A DNA stretch of 64,000 nt from Methylophilus sp. DW102 (GCF_037076555.1 NZ_AP029023.1:2666001-2730000); one strand, 5' to 3'; positions 29,452 to 38,454 are shown, counted from the first letter of the stretch. Notes: generated from the letters alone by a model not told the origin. Numbers and translations are program-made.

Positions 29452-29474
29452 CTGCGCCAGAACATCTGGCGCAG
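29452..29474 (-). promoter_or_regulatory. Perfect hairpin between ahcY and the holin-like gene
   Basis: CTGCGCCAG and CTGGCGCAG form a 9-bp perfect stem around a five-base loop in the 100-base gap. No T-run follows on either strand, so it is not an intrinsic terminator. It may be an mRNA processing or stability element within the ahcY-metF transcript. Confidence 0.4.
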
Positions 29475-29510
29475 GGCGGCATGGTTTAGCGCACGCTGAA
29501 AAGCGCGTGA

Positions 29511-30920
29511 TTAATAGCGATAATGCTCAGGTTTGAATGGGCCGGTTTTGCTTACGCCAATATAGGCTGCTTGTGCATCGGTCAAGGTGGTCAATTGCGC
29601 ATTGAGTTTCTTCAACTGCAAGATCGCCACTTTTTCATCCAGATGTTTAGGCAGGGTGTAAACGCCAACCGGATACTTGTCGGTCTGGGTAAACAACTCA
29701 ATCTGCGCAATGGTCTGGTTGGCAAAGCTGGAGCTCATCACATAGCTTGGATGACCTGTGCCGCAGCCCAAATTGACCAGACGGCCCTTGGCCAGCAAGA
29801 TGATGCGCTTACCGTCCGGGAAAATCACGTGATCGACTTGTGGCTTGATCTCTTCCCACTGGTATTTTTCGATGCTGGCAACATCGATTTCATTGTCGAA
29901 GTGACCAATGTTACACACAATCGCCTGATCCTTCATTTTGGCCATGTGCTCATGCGTAATCACATGGTAGTTACCCGTCGCTGTGACAAAAATGTCCGCA
30001 TGTTCAGCCGCATAATCCATGGTCACAACGCGGTAGCCTTCCATCGCGGCTTGCAGGGCACAAATCGGGTCAATCTCGGTCACCCAAACCTGGGCTGACA
30101 AAGCACGCAACGCTTGTGCAGACCCTTTACCCACGTCACCGTAACCGGCAACAACGGCAATCTTGCCTGCAATCATGACATCGGTCGCACGCTTGATGCC
30201 ATCCACCAGAGACTCACGGCAACCATACAAGTTATCAAACTTGGACTTGGTCACAGAGTCATTCACGTTAATCGCAGGGAAAGCCAACTTGCCTTCTTTA
30301 TGCATTTGATACAAACGGTGCACGCCCGTGGTGGTTTCTTCAGTCACACCTTTAATCGCGGCCAAACGTACGGAGTACCAGGTCGGGTCTGTTTTCAGCT
30401 TGGCCTTGATGGCGTTGAACAGACAGATTTCTTCTTCTGAAGTGGGGTTCGCCACCACAGACAAATCTTTTTCGGCACGGCTACCCAAATGCAGTAACAG
30501 GGTCGCATCGCCACCATCATCCAGAATCATGTTGGAGTAGCCACCATCCGTCCACTCAAAAATACGGTGGGTGTAATCCCAATACTCTTCCAGCGTTTCG
30601 CCTTTCACGGCAAACACGGCAGTGCCCGTCGCGGCAATCGCAGCGGCGGCATGGTCCTGGGTTGAGAAAATATTGCAAGAAGCCCAGCGCACTTCAGCAC
30701 CCAAATCCTTCAGGGTTTCAATCAGTACAGCGGTCTGGATAGTCATATGCAAGGAGCCAGTGATACGGGCGCCTTTGAGCGGTTGTTGAGCAGCATATTC
30801 TTCACGAATTGCCATCAGGCCAGGCATTTCAGTCTCGGCAATCGCAATTTCCTTGCGACCCCAGGCGGCCAGGCCCATGTCTGCGACTACATAATCTTTG
30901 ATATCAGCTACAGTATTCAT
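29511..30920 (-). CDS. ahcY: Adenosylhomocysteinase AhcY
   Basis: NAD-dependent hydrolysis of S-adenosylhomocysteine to adenosine and homocysteine, removing the inhibitory product of methylation reactions. 469 residues. Visible are [26 protein letters not shown], the NAD-binding [12 protein letters not shown] motif, and the C-terminal [15 protein letters not shown] precedes the ATG at 30920. A SAH riboswitch lies in the 5' leader, so expression should rise when SAH accumulates. Confidence 0.96.
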   Translation of the reverse strand: MNTVADIKDYVVADMGLAAWGRKEIAIAETEMPGLMAIREEYAAQQPLKGARITGSLHMTIQTAVLIETLKDLGAEVRWASCNIFSTQDHAAAAIAATGTAVFAVKGETLEEYWDYTHRIFEWTDGGYSNMILDDGGDATLLLHLGSRAEKDLSVVANPTSEEEICLFNAIKAKLKTDPTWYSVRLAAIKGVTEETTTGVHRLYQMHKEGKLAFPAINVNDSVTKSKFDNLYGCRESLVDGIKRATDVMIAGKIAVVAGYGDVGKGSAQALRALSAQVWVTEIDPICALQAAMEGYRVVTMDYAAEHADIFVTATGNYHVITHEHMAKMKDQAIVCNIGHFDNEIDVASIEKYQWEEIKPQVDHVIFPDGKRIILLAKGRLVNLGCGTGHPSYVMSSSFANQTIAQIELFTQTDKYPVGVYTLPKHLDEKVAILQLKKLNAQLTTLTDAQAAYIGVSKTGPFKPEHYRY

Positions 30921-31009
30921 GTTTCAAATCCTTAAAAAAATGAAAACTGAGCAGGAAAAGTTCGATAAGAACCGGTGGCAACGTTGTTCACCTTTTTTCC
31001 GTGCTCGCA

Positions 31010-31094
31010 CAGTGAAAAGTGAACGCCGTTGAGATGCTTTACAGCAAATGCTCTGAGCCTGGGAGTCGAGTGACTCTCGCAGCGTTCCTCAGAA
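31010..31094 (-). ncRNA. SAH riboswitch upstream of ahcY
   Basis: On the minus strand the leader reads CTGAGGAACGCTGCGAG, then CCCAGGCTCAG, then a short hairpin and CTCAACGGCGTTCAC. These match the conserved core of the S-adenosylhomocysteine riboswitch (GAGG-GCGCUGC, AGGCUC, and AAcGGCgcUCAC). The known class switches downstream genes on when SAH is bound. It lies about 90 bases upstream of the ahcY start, the typical position. Confidence 0.88.
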
Positions 31095-31101
31095 GTTGCG
31101 A

Positions 31102-31129
31102 ATTATACGCGAACCCAAGGATTTTACAA
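31102..31129 (-). promoter_or_regulatory. Sigma-70 promoter for the SAH riboswitch-ahcY transcript
   Basis: On the minus strand a perfect TATAAT (31107-31102) lies seven to eight bases upstream of the riboswitch 5' end, and TTGTAA (31129-31124, four of six consensus bases) lies 16 bases further up. The position fits transcription starting at about 31095. Confidence 0.7.
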
Positions 31130-31322
31130 AAAACAAATCCTGAGCAATCAAAGAACAACCACTGAAAACCTGCTCAAATAGCTGCCTAGAAATACCCTCT
31201 TTACCGATTCATTAAATTGACCGAATTACATGCTGCTACTCTGTCAAATCAGTTTCACCCGCCTGTGCCATGATGACATCACGTTCTCAAATATCCTCAT
31301 TTAGTATAGAAAGGTGATTACT

Positions 31323-31472
31323 ATGACCATGTATCAAGTAATGGATGAAGAAAATCATTGCATCGCAACCTTTCATCATTTTCAGGAAGCCATGTATACC
31401 GCACAAGACTTCACCCTGTGGGATGATGAACATTACTATCATGTCGAAGAGCTGGATCTGGCCGTCGCCTAA
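31323..31472 (+). CDS. Small acidic protein, 49 residues, unknown
   Basis: A short frame starting MTMYQVMDEENHCIATF and ending VEELDLAVA, rich in His, Asp, Glu and Tyr. It has a plausible ribosome site (AAAGGTG about eight bases upstream) and is followed 24 bases after its stop by an intrinsic terminator, so it looks like a self-contained small gene. The pattern (Y-x-V-x-D-E-E, then a helix) resembles small DUF-like proteins that I cannot name. It is oriented away from ahcY, from which it is separated by about 400 bases holding the riboswitch and promoters. Confidence 0.6.
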   Translation: MTMYQVMDEENHCIATFHHFQEAMYTAQDFTLWDDEHYYHVEELDLAVA

Positions 31473-31495
31473 GCAAACCGTCCCGACATCAAAAG

Positions 31496-31523
31496 AAAAA
31501 AGCGCCAGTTAAGGCGCTTTTTT
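31496..31523. terminator. Terminator after the 49-residue gene
   Basis: AAAAAAGCGCC and GGCGCTTTTTT pair around a short AGTTAA-like loop, with T-runs on both strands. It can end the small gene from the left and the protease-TPR gene from the right. Confidence 0.85.
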
Positions 31524-31555
31524 ATTGGGGCTGACACAACACCGCCAGCCTCGCA

Positions 31556-32563
31556 TCAAGGCAAGGTTTTCATCGCCACTTTGAGCTCTTCAGCCTTTTC
31601 GGCATCCAACTGTGTCAGTGTATCCACATTGGCCAAGGCTTCGATATGTTTACCGTTGGACTCCGCAATCAGTCCCAGGTAATAAAAAGCCTGACTATGC
31701 TGATCGTTCATGCTGACGACACGGTGCAAGTGTTGCTCAGCCATGGTGAGATCCTTGGTTTCATATTCAGCTGCAGCCAGATAAAACCAGGCTTCTGTAT
31801 TATGAGGTTCCTGAGTCGTCCATTGCTGGGCAATCGCTTTCAGGCCATCCCAGTCCTTGTGCAGGTAAGGAAACACCACTTTCATGAAATAAGGCCATTC
31901 AGCTGCCGGCTTGCCCCAGAAAGGCAGCTCGCTTTTGACCACAATCGGGCCCGCTGGCTGCGCGATCAAAGCCTGAACCCAATCAATCGACATGTAATAG
32001 TAGTAGGCATCTTTACCAGGGCTCTTGAGTGTAATCAGGCCGACCAATGCGCCCGTCTCATCAAACAGACCGCCACCACTGGCGCCTTGCCTGAAGCTGC
32101 TGGTCGCACGCACAATCACGGAGTCATCCATGGCAAACAGCCCCTTCACCACCCCTTGGCTGCTTACAGGCGCGGCGACAAAACTCGGATAGCCGATATT
32201 AAACACTGCTTGCTCGTATTTGAGATCGCGGCTGGACTTCATAGTGACTGGGCTAATCGGCAGGTCATCCATTTGCAGCATGCAAACATCATGCTTCCAG
32301 TCCGGTTTGACACCCACGGCATGGTAAGCCGCCCCGCCACTGACCACGCTGATACTGGTGGCATTGGCGACCACATGGCAGTTGGTCACGACCTGATTTT
32401 CAGCCACCACGACGCCTGAACCCAGCCCGTATTGCCCATTTTTCAGGCCGACCTGCACACGTAGCACGCGGCTGTTCAACGCCTGCATGAGCTCGGCAGA
32501 AGGCTCTGCCATCAATGGGATTGCCAGGCAACCTAACAAACATCCGATCAACCATTTTGCCAT
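31556..32563 (-). CDS. Secreted trypsin-like serine protease with TPR repeats
   Basis: About 335 residues: signal peptide (MAKWLIGCLLGCLAIPLM, cleavage near AEP), a trypsin-like domain with the complete triad (His in TNCHVV, Asp in KHDVCML, Ser in GASGGGLF), and a C-terminal part with two TPR-like helices (about 245-330: EAWFYLAAAEYETKDL and AFYYLGLIAESNGKH). No PDZ domain is present, unlike DegP. A periplasmic protease or a protein-protein platform is likely; substrates are unknown. ATG 32563 begins the signal peptide. Confidence 0.8.
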   Translation of the reverse strand: MAKWLIGCLLGCLAIPLMAEPSAELMQALNSRVLRVQVGLKNGQYGLGSGVVVAENQVVTNCHVVANATSISVVSGGAAYHAVGVKPDWKHDVCMLQMDDLPISPVTMKSSRDLKYEQAVFNIGYPSFVAAPVSSQGVVKGLFAMDDSVIVRATSSFRQGASGGGLFDETGALVGLITLKSPGKDAYYYYMSIDWVQALIAQPAGPIVVKSELPFWGKPAAEWPYFMKVVFPYLHKDWDGLKAIAQQWTTQEPHNTEAWFYLAAAEYETKDLTMAEQHLHRVVSMNDQHSQAFYYLGLIAESNGKHIEALANVDTLTQLDAEKAEELKVAMKTLP

Positions 32564-32930
32564 GTCTTGCTCCAATCTGCGAAGGTAGGCAACAAGGAAT
32601 GCACTACCTGTAATACGTTTTGGAAAGCTTCTTAAACTGTTAATAGCAAAACGTATTCCAAGCTGGAGAATGCGGCCTCATTTACCGCCAGACCATGGGG
32701 AGACCATGAGAAAGAAAGGAGAGATTTTATATTTATATATAAAAATCAATTAGATACGGAAAAATAACTGTCGTATCACTGTAGTCGCTCAGTCGACTGC
32801 TTGAGCGAGCGGCCAGAAGTGCCGCAGCAGACCGCTCAGCACACGCACAAAATCAGTGCGCAAAATCAGTGCATGCACTACCGAGTCGCACGCCTTATCG
32901 GTTTCGCAAACATCAGCAACGGGTGAAAGG
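32564..32930. other. Gene-free stretch with an inverted repeat
   Basis: About 370 bases without a credible gene. It contains an 11-bp inverted repeat, AATACGTTTTG at 32612-32622 and CAAAACGTATT at 32647-32657, 24 bases apart, 50 bases upstream of the protease gene start, which could be an operator or a leader hairpin. An A+T-rich run (ATATTTATATATAAAAATC) lies near 32728-32746. No RNA family was recognised. Confidence 0.5.
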
Positions 32931-34505
32931 CTAAAACTGCAGTGAAAGCTGGGATGCTGCCGGGCTTTGTGCACTCACGGAAGCCGTACTCCGATTTGAT
33001 TTTTTGCGGAGACTGCCACGGTCTACCTTGGGAAAATGGCGCGATTTGCGCGAAGCATGCCGCTGCAAAATATCTGCGACAGCATGCGCTGGCATGGTCT
33101 GCCTGATTGCAAACCAATCCTGCTTGGCTGTCTGGATGGCCTCGCCAATATCAACCATGGGCGCAGGATAGTCGCGGCCAATCAGGCAGCCATACCGCCG
33201 CTGTAAACTCGGAGGCATGCGCCAGGGTTCAAAAATCCAGCTGTCTGGCACCTGTCGCAAAACAGGCAGCCACTGGCGGACAAACACCCCCTGAGGGTCC
33301 TGAGTCAAGGCTTGTTTAACCGGATGGTAAATGCGCAATGTATTGATGCCGGTCGTGCCAGACTGCATTTGCACTTGCGGCCAATGAATCCCCGGCTCGT
33401 AATCAACAAAAGCTCTGGCCAGATGCAACCCGCTTGGCCGCCAGGGCAGTTGCAACAAATAGCTGGCGGTACTCATGAGCATGGCGCGCATGCGAAAATT
33501 CAGCCACCCGCTTTGATTGAGCATCTGCATGCAGGCATCTACCAGTGGCCAGCCAGTCTGGGCAGCCTGCCAGGCTTGTAAACGTAAGGCGACCCCAGCA
33601 TCGGGTAACCGGGACTGTAGTGCCTCGAAGCCCCGGTAAAAACTCTGGTGTTCAATCCGTGGTTCGCTTTCAAGCTTTTGCATAAAATGGCAATGCCAGT
33701 GCAAGCGGCTTTCAAAACTGTGCAGCTGACGGCGCTGTTGCACGTTTTCAGTCTGCTGCGCACGGGCCCGGGTAGCCTGTACCACGGTACGCAGGCTCAC
33801 AGCGCCCCATGCCAGATAAGGTGACAGGCGGCTACAGGCTTGGACAGCACTGAGCGGGCTGGAAATCCCCCGCTGATAACCATGTACGCGGCGCGTCAAA
33901 AAATCCGCCATCACCGCCTCAGCCACTACTATACCGCCAACCTGACGTTCCGCTTGCGCGTGGCCAGCCACTGCTGGCAACCGCTCCAAGCCATGATCCG
34001 GTAACCGAACAGCAAGTCCGGATGCAGGCACCGCAATGACAGGGGCCTGCATGCGTAACGCCCACTGCGCTTGCCACTGTTGCCGGTCTGACAGGCGTCT
34101 CACCACCCCATTCTGAGGCCATTCCTGCCAGACGATTCCTTGCATCCTGCACCACGCTTGTACCTGCTGGTCGATGGTGTAGGTGTGTTGATTCCCGGTT
34201 TCTTCATGGCTATACAGTCCGGCGATCCCGAATTTTGCATGCAGCCTCTGTAACAGCGTCAAGGGGTCGTGATGATAGACATGCAAATGCAATCCCAGCT
34301 GTTGCAAGGCATGTGCAAGGTCCTGCAAACAGTCGCGCACGAACATGGCCTGACTGAGGCTGGCATCCTCTGCCGACCACACTTGTGGAGCCCAGATAAA
34401 GAGCGGCAAAACCGGCCCAGCCTCACAGGCGGCAGACAGCGCGGCATGATCCGCGACACGTAAATCGCGCTTAAACCAGACCACATGCACATCACGCAGA
34501 GGCAT
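32931..34505 (-). CDS. Cryptochrome/photolyase family protein
   Basis: About 524 residues with an N-terminal photolyase alpha/beta domain (VHVVWFKRDLRVADHAAL) and a C-terminal FAD-binding domain (HSFESRLHWHCHFMQKL; PLVDACMQMLNQSGWLNFRM with the conserved W-x-N-x-R region; DYEPGIHWPQVQMQSGTTG). It is probably a light-dependent DNA photolyase, but class and lesion cannot be decided, and a cryptochrome role is possible. The ATG at 34505 (MPLRDVHVV) overlaps the preceding esterase gene by 14 bases. The basic, Ser-rich tail of about 40 residues is extra. Confidence 0.82.
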   Translation of the reverse strand: MPLRDVHVVWFKRDLRVADHAALSAACEAGPVLPLFIWAPQVWSAEDASLSQAMFVRDCLQDLAHALQQLGLHLHVYHHDPLTLLQRLHAKFGIAGLYSHEETGNQHTYTIDQQVQAWCRMQGIVWQEWPQNGVVRRLSDRQQWQAQWALRMQAPVIAVPASGLAVRLPDHGLERLPAVAGHAQAERQVGGIVVAEAVMADFLTRRVHGYQRGISSPLSAVQACSRLSPYLAWGAVSLRTVVQATRARAQQTENVQQRRQLHSFESRLHWHCHFMQKLESEPRIEHQSFYRGFEALQSRLPDAGVALRLQAWQAAQTGWPLVDACMQMLNQSGWLNFRMRAMLMSTASYLLQLPWRPSGLHLARAFVDYEPGIHWPQVQMQSGTTGINTLRIYHPVKQALTQDPQGVFVRQWLPVLRQVPDSWIFEPWRMPPSLQRRYGCLIGRDYPAPMVDIGEAIQTAKQDWFAIRQTMPAHAVADILQRHASRKSRHFPKVDRGSLRKKSNRSTASVSAQSPAASQLSLQF

Positions 34506-35376
34506 GCTGGCCAATCCAGTCGCAAATATCTTGCAGCAATGGACTGTTGCCGCGCAGGGGTCTGGCCAGCTTGGCGACCATATCCACATGGTTGTAGTTG
34601 GCATAAGTCAGCAACTTGACCTCGCTGCCTTGCGCCTCAAGCGCACGCGCCAGATTGATCGAGTTTCTAGGCCAAACAGTTTGGTCTTTCAGGCCGGCCA
34701 GCAGTAGTAAAGGCGGATGTTGGCCGCTGACAAAATGGATAGGCTGTGATTGCCACTCCTGCTCAGCAGGTGCAAAAATCGCGCGCAAGGTATCCGAGGT
34801 GAGCGGCAAAAAGTCATAAGGTCCGGCCAGGCCTATGGTGCCTTTAATCGCGGCGGGTGATAATCCGACAGCCGCCAGATAGGCAGCATTCAAGGTCAGC
34901 ATAACGGCCAGATGTGCGCCAGCAGAATGCCCCATCAAGAAGACACGCGACGCATCGCCTTGATACTCGACCACGTGTTGCTTGACCCATTGCAATGCCA
35001 GAGCGGGGTCTTGCATCAATTGCGGAAACTTAAGTTCGGGATAGAGCCTGTAATCGGCAATCACAACCAGCATGCCTTGTGACGTCAACGCCTCCGCCAC
35101 AAACAGGTAATCTTGCTTGCTGCCAGACTCCCAGCTACCGCCATAAAAAAACAACACCACAGGGCGTGGTGTTGCAGCATGGTCACGTGGCTGATAAATA
35201 TCCAGGCGCTGCCTGCTGTGCGGCCCAAAAGCGATATCGCGATGGATGCGCATACCTTTATCGGGAATCACCGCGTTTAACAAAGTGACTGGCCGACAGG
35301 CCGAAAGCAGCAGACCGGCCAAGCCAGTCAACCAGCTACGCCGCGTCAATTGAGGATTTTGCAGATTCATAGGCAT
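34492..35376 (-). CDS. Lipoprotein-type alpha/beta-hydrolase (carboxylesterase)
   Basis: About 294 residues. The N terminus combines an RR pair with a lipobox (TRRSWLTGLAGLLLSAC), suggesting an exported lipoprotein, possibly through Tat. The hydrolase fold is clear: oxyanion region FFYGGSWESG, nucleophile motif GHSAGAHLA, acid in GLKDQTVW, and His in YNHVDMV. It resembles BD-FAE/esterase-lipase family enzymes; substrate unknown. The start was placed at 35376 because earlier codons overlap the upstream diguanylate cyclase gene. Confidence 0.8.
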   Translation of the reverse strand: MPMNLQNPQLTRRSWLTGLAGLLLSACRPVTLLNAVIPDKGMRIHRDIAFGPHSRQRLDIYQPRDHAATPRPVVLFFYGGSWESGSKQDYLFVAEALTSQGMLVVIADYRLYPELKFPQLMQDPALALQWVKQHVVEYQGDASRVFLMGHSAGAHLAVMLTLNAAYLAAVGLSPAAIKGTIGLAGPYDFLPLTSDTLRAIFAPAEQEWQSQPIHFVSGQHPPLLLLAGLKDQTVWPRNSINLARALEAQGSEVKLLTYANYNHVDMVAKLARPLRGNSPLLQDICDWIGQHASA

Positions 35377-35428
35377 TGATGACCATGCCCAAGATAGAAA
35401 ATTCCCGTCGCAATAATGATCGCTATCG

Positions 35429-36601
35429 TTAATGATTGGCAATATAGACGCGGTTACGGCCCTGCTGCTTGGCCGTGTACAAAGCAAAATCTGCCATTTT
35501 CATCAGCTGCGTCAAGCCATCCTGCGTCCCCAATTGCGCGGTAGATACCAAGCCAAAAGAGGCCGTGTAGTGAATTTGCTCTCCTTGCTCACTCATCACA
35601 CTGTGATCGATTTCCGAGCGCAAGCGCTCAATCACATGTGCCGCTTCATGCAGATCCGTCATCGGCATCAGAATGCCAAACTCTTCGCCCCCCAGACGCC
35701 CAACCATATCGCTGGTGCGCAAGGCACTCACGCAGCGCAGGCAAAAATTCTGCAAAACCAGGTCTCCAGCATGATGACCGTATTGATCATTAATCTTTTT
35801 AAAAAAATCGATGTCCACCATGGCAAATGAAAACGAGGAGCCGTAACGCTGATAGCGCCGGATTTCGGACTCCAACTCATGAATGAAGTGCCGCCGGTTG
35901 GCGATCCCGGTTAAAAAGTCAGTAAAGGCAAATTTGTCTGCTTCAAGATGCAAATGGTATATGCGGCCCCCAACAAAGAGGCCTACCAGCAAAAACAGGG
36001 TCACCAGCAGCGCTGCGTAAGTGATGCCTTGATGGGTGTGCCGCTCCATGCGCTTTTCACTCTCGGCCACATACTCATTGGCGCGCAAGTCCGCATGCGC
36101 GAGGATGGCTTCGTTGAGTTTTGCCACCTTGGCAAAGCGCGCATTCCAGGCCGTCTCAATCAGGGTGCTTGCTTCGGCATACTGTCCCTCAGCCAATTGC
36201 TTGATTACCGAGGCTGTCATTTCGTCCAGCGCTTGAATATTCTGCTTGAGCAGCGGTAATGGCGCGCGATCTCCCGAATAATTATGTTCTATGCTGGCGA
36301 TTTTTTGTTGGGCAGCAGCCTCATGCCCCTTAATCGCCGCCACGGTATTGATCAAATGCACGCTGTCTGCCTGAATCAGCGTGGCATAGAGCAAATCGCT
36401 TCGGATCTGATGCAGCTGAGACTCCAGCGCCTGCGCAGCGTTGGAAACCGTAAAAGACTGCTCATAGAAATTGCGAGTGGTCTGGTGCATCTCCCGCATA
36501 CTGGAAAAATAAATCCAGAGGAACAGCAGCACACCGATCAGAACGATCATAAAACCGGCGACAAGGATATACAAGACTGCTTTTCTACGCCTGATACTCA
36601 T
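35429..36601 (-). CDS. Membrane diguanylate cyclase (GGDEF)
   Basis: About 390 residues. An N-terminal membrane helix (AVLYILVAGFMIVLIGVLLF) is followed by a helical extracytoplasmic region of roughly 150 residues resembling the four-helix-bundle chemoreceptor sensor, a second membrane helix (GITYAALLVTLFLLVGLFVG), and a GGDEF domain with the active GGEEF motif (VGRLGGEEFGILMP). It should make cyclic di-GMP. No RxxD inhibitory motif was identified with confidence. The ATG at 36601 lies 34 bases after the EVE gene. Confidence 0.87.
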   Translation of the reverse strand: MSIRRRKAVLYILVAGFMIVLIGVLLFLWIYFSSMREMHQTTRNFYEQSFTVSNAAQALESQLHQIRSDLLYATLIQADSVHLINTVAAIKGHEAAAQQKIASIEHNYSGDRAPLPLLKQNIQALDEMTASVIKQLAEGQYAEASTLIETAWNARFAKVAKLNEAILAHADLRANEYVAESEKRMERHTHQGITYAALLVTLFLLVGLFVGGRIYHLHLEADKFAFTDFLTGIANRRHFIHELESEIRRYQRYGSSFSFAMVDIDFFKKINDQYGHHAGDLVLQNFCLRCVSALRTSDMVGRLGGEEFGILMPMTDLHEAAHVIERLRSEIDHSVMSEQGEQIHYTASFGLVSTAQLGTQDGLTQLMKMADFALYTAKQQGRNRVYIANH

Positions 36602-36635
36602 ATCATGTACGCCACCAAAGTCGCCAAAGAAAAGG

Positions 36636-37100
36636 TTAAGTGCTGAGCAGAGCCGTGATAAACGCCCACTCTTTGGGATCGACCGGGGTAATAGACAAGC
36701 GGTTCCCTTTTTGCAAGACACGCATGGTGGCCAGGGCAGGCGTTTCCCGCATCTCTTTCAAACTCAGCAATCGCGTTTTGCGCACGAGCTTGACATCTAC
36801 GTTCACCCAGCGTGGACTTTCCGGTGTAGACTTGGGATCAAAATACTTGTGCCCTTGCACAAACTGAAAACGGTCGGGATAGGCCAAGGTGCTGACCTCG
36901 CAAATGCCGACGATGCCAGGCTCAGCACAATTGGAGTGATAAAACAACACGCCATCGCCCACCTTCATCTGGTCACGCATGAAATTTCGCGCCTGATAAT
37001 TGCGTATCCCATACCAGTCTACAGTTTGATTGGGGAATCCCGCCAAATCATCAATGGAGACATCCGAGGGTTCGGATTTCATTAACCAGTAACGCGCCAT
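36636..37100 (-). CDS. EVE-domain protein
   Basis: 154-residue EVE (PUA-like) protein. Typical N terminus RYWLMKSEPSDVSIDDL, then WYGIRNYQARNFMRD and GDGVLFYHSNC. EVE proteins are thought to bind modified nucleobases. In betaproteobacteria this gene commonly lies near zapA and 6S RNA, as here, with a DUF2237 gene in between on the other strand. Confidence 0.88.
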   Translation of the reverse strand: MARYWLMKSEPSDVSIDDLAGFPNQTVDWYGIRNYQARNFMRDQMKVGDGVLFYHSNCAEPGIVGICEVSTLAYPDRFQFVQGHKYFDPKSTPESPRWVNVDVKLVRKTRLLSLKEMRETPALATMRVLQKGNRLSITPVDPKEWAFITALLST

Positions 37101-37168
37101 GCCTGAAAACTTTCTTTACACATCCAAATGCCAGTATCATAAACCAAGTTAGAGCACAGTTGAAAATC

Positions 37169-37528
37169 ATGACAAAAAACGTTTTAGGCACTCTTCTGAT
37201 CCCTTGCAGTATGCAACCAGTCACAGGCTTTATGCGTGATGGTTGTTGCAGTCACCACCCGGAAGATTTAGGTAAACATACCGTCTGCGCAGAAATGACA
37301 GATGAGTTTCTGGCGTTTTCGCAAGCGCAAGGCAATGACTTGTCCACCCCCAGACCAGACTATGCATTTCCCGGGCTCAAGGCTGGTGATCGGTGGTGCC
37401 TGTGTGCGAGAAGATGGCTGGAAGCCAGTGAAGCCGGTTACGCGCCGCCAGTGATTCTGGAGTCTTGCCACGAAAACTGCCTGGAAATCATTAGCCTGGC
37501 GGACTTGAAATACCATGCCTTAAGATAA
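37169..37528 (+). CDS. DUF2237 protein
   Basis: About 119 residues, Cys-rich, with the DUF2237 pattern: VLGTLLIPCSMQPVTGFMRDG (shown only as a landmark, near the N terminus), CCSHHPEDLGKHTVCAEM, then a Trp-Cys motif DRWCLCARRW and CHENCLEII. Function unknown. It faces away from the EVE gene and towards the 6S RNA. ATG 37169 preferred; TTG 37160 is an in-frame alternative. Confidence 0.8.
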   Translation: MTKNVLGTLLIPCSMQPVTGFMRDGCCSHHPEDLGKHTVCAEMTDEFLAFSQAQGNDLSTPRPDYAFPGLKAGDRWCLCARRWLEASEAGYAPPVILESCHENCLEIISLADLKYHALR

Positions 37529-37550
37529 CAAGACAAAGGTGCGAGAGGGG

Positions 37551-37750
37551 ATGTGCTAAGGGGTTACCTGAGCCGCTAATCCTGAACCAAAAAAGTTCAG
37601 GTGGTAACAGCCTAAGGTACATTAGGTTCGCACGCCAAGGGCGTCTTAAAAGACCGCCCAACTTAGTGCGATCGCACCGCACCTGATGAGCCGAAACCTA
37701 TAACAAAGACTAGTTCAAGGAATTTTGGACTCAGGCAACGCCTTAGCACA
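37551..37750 (-). ncRNA. ssrS: 6S RNA
   Basis: On the minus strand the ends pair closely: GCTAAGGCGTTGCCTGAG at the 5' end with CTCAGGTAACCCCTTAGC at the 3' end, giving a closing stem about 18 bp long. In the 3' half a CCTGAAC/GTTCAGG hairpin sits in the position of the 3'-strand hairpin of the central bubble of E. coli 6S RNA, and an apical stem (GTGCGATCGCAC, GGGCGGTC/GACGCCC) caps it. Length near 200 and position immediately downstream of zapA on the same strand match ssrS. A weak -10 (TATCAT) lies at 37764-37759. Such RNA mimics an open promoter and binds sigma-70 RNA polymerase. Confidence 0.78.
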
Positions 37751-37811
37751 CCACTTTTATGATACGTCATTTAATACTAATGACGGTTAAAATTTTGTGA
37801 AATGAAGCGGA

Positions 37812-38114
37812 TTACAATAATTTGTGCTGGCCGGACAAAACATCATCGATCTGCTGCTGCATGGTAGAAATGCGCTTTTTCACATCGCCCACATCAACCC
37901 CGCCGCTACGCGTATTCAACAACTCATGGGTAATGTTCAGCGCGGCCATGATCGCAATGCGCTCCACACTCACCATCTTGCCCACATCACGAATTTCGCG
38001 CATTTTACCATCAAGGTAACCCACCGCCTGCAATAAAATGTCGCGCTCTTCGTCGGTACAGGTCACGCTAAACGCGCGGCCCATGATCTCGATATCAATC
38101 GGCTGCTTGGCCAT
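37812..38114 (-). CDS. zapA: Cell division protein ZapA
   Basis: 100-residue FtsZ-ring-associated protein. N-terminal IDIEIMGRAFSVTCTDEERD and a helical C terminus typical of ZapA. It follows the ZapB-like gene by two bases and precedes the 6S RNA on the same strand. Confidence 0.9.
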   Translation of the reverse strand: MAKQPIDIEIMGRAFSVTCTDEERDILLQAVGYLDGKMREIRDVGKMVSVERIAIMAALNITHELLNTRSGGVDVGDVKKRISTMQQQIDDVLSGQHKLL

Positions 38115-38116
38115 GA

Positions 38117-38317
38117 CTAACGACCTTCCTCAGGCAATGCCGACAACAACCGCTCCAGCTGTACACTGGCTTGCGTCATGTTCAGCTTTAGAGATTGTGA
38201 CTCCTGATGCAAACGCGTGACCTCCTGACGTAACTCCACGTTTTCGTCACGCAGCTGGCTGCACAAAGCAATCAGCTTCGTCACACGCTCTTCAAGACTT
38301 TTCAAATCGGCATCCAT
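38117..38317 (-). CDS. Small coiled-coil protein, ZapB-like (TIGR02449 type)
   Basis: About 66 residues, entirely coiled coil (DADLKSLEERVTKLIALCSQ, then LRDENVELRQEVTRLH). It is encoded directly upstream of zapA, where many betaproteobacteria have a ZapB-like gene, so a division role is likely. The ATG at 38317 is preferred to one at 38353 because it starts the heptads. Confidence 0.78.
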   Translation of the reverse strand: MDADLKSLEERVTKLIALCSQLRDENVELRQEVTRLHQESQSLKLNMTQASVQLERLLSALPEEGR

Positions 38318-38454
38318 CAGTCCATTATCTTTTAAAAAAACGAGTGTGGTCAATAGCTAAGCGCATTTTTTCAAAGTAAATTAAGAATTTGAAGCCCCTC
38401 GCAAGATACCATGCAACTGGTCAAAGTCACTGCTTTAGACTAGAATGCCGAACA

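Noticed and set aside
37541..37640. Plus-strand structured RNA starting near 37541
   Set aside because: The same hairpins read on the minus strand give a full-length 6S RNA with matching ends and zapA synteny; the plus-strand fold is its mirror.
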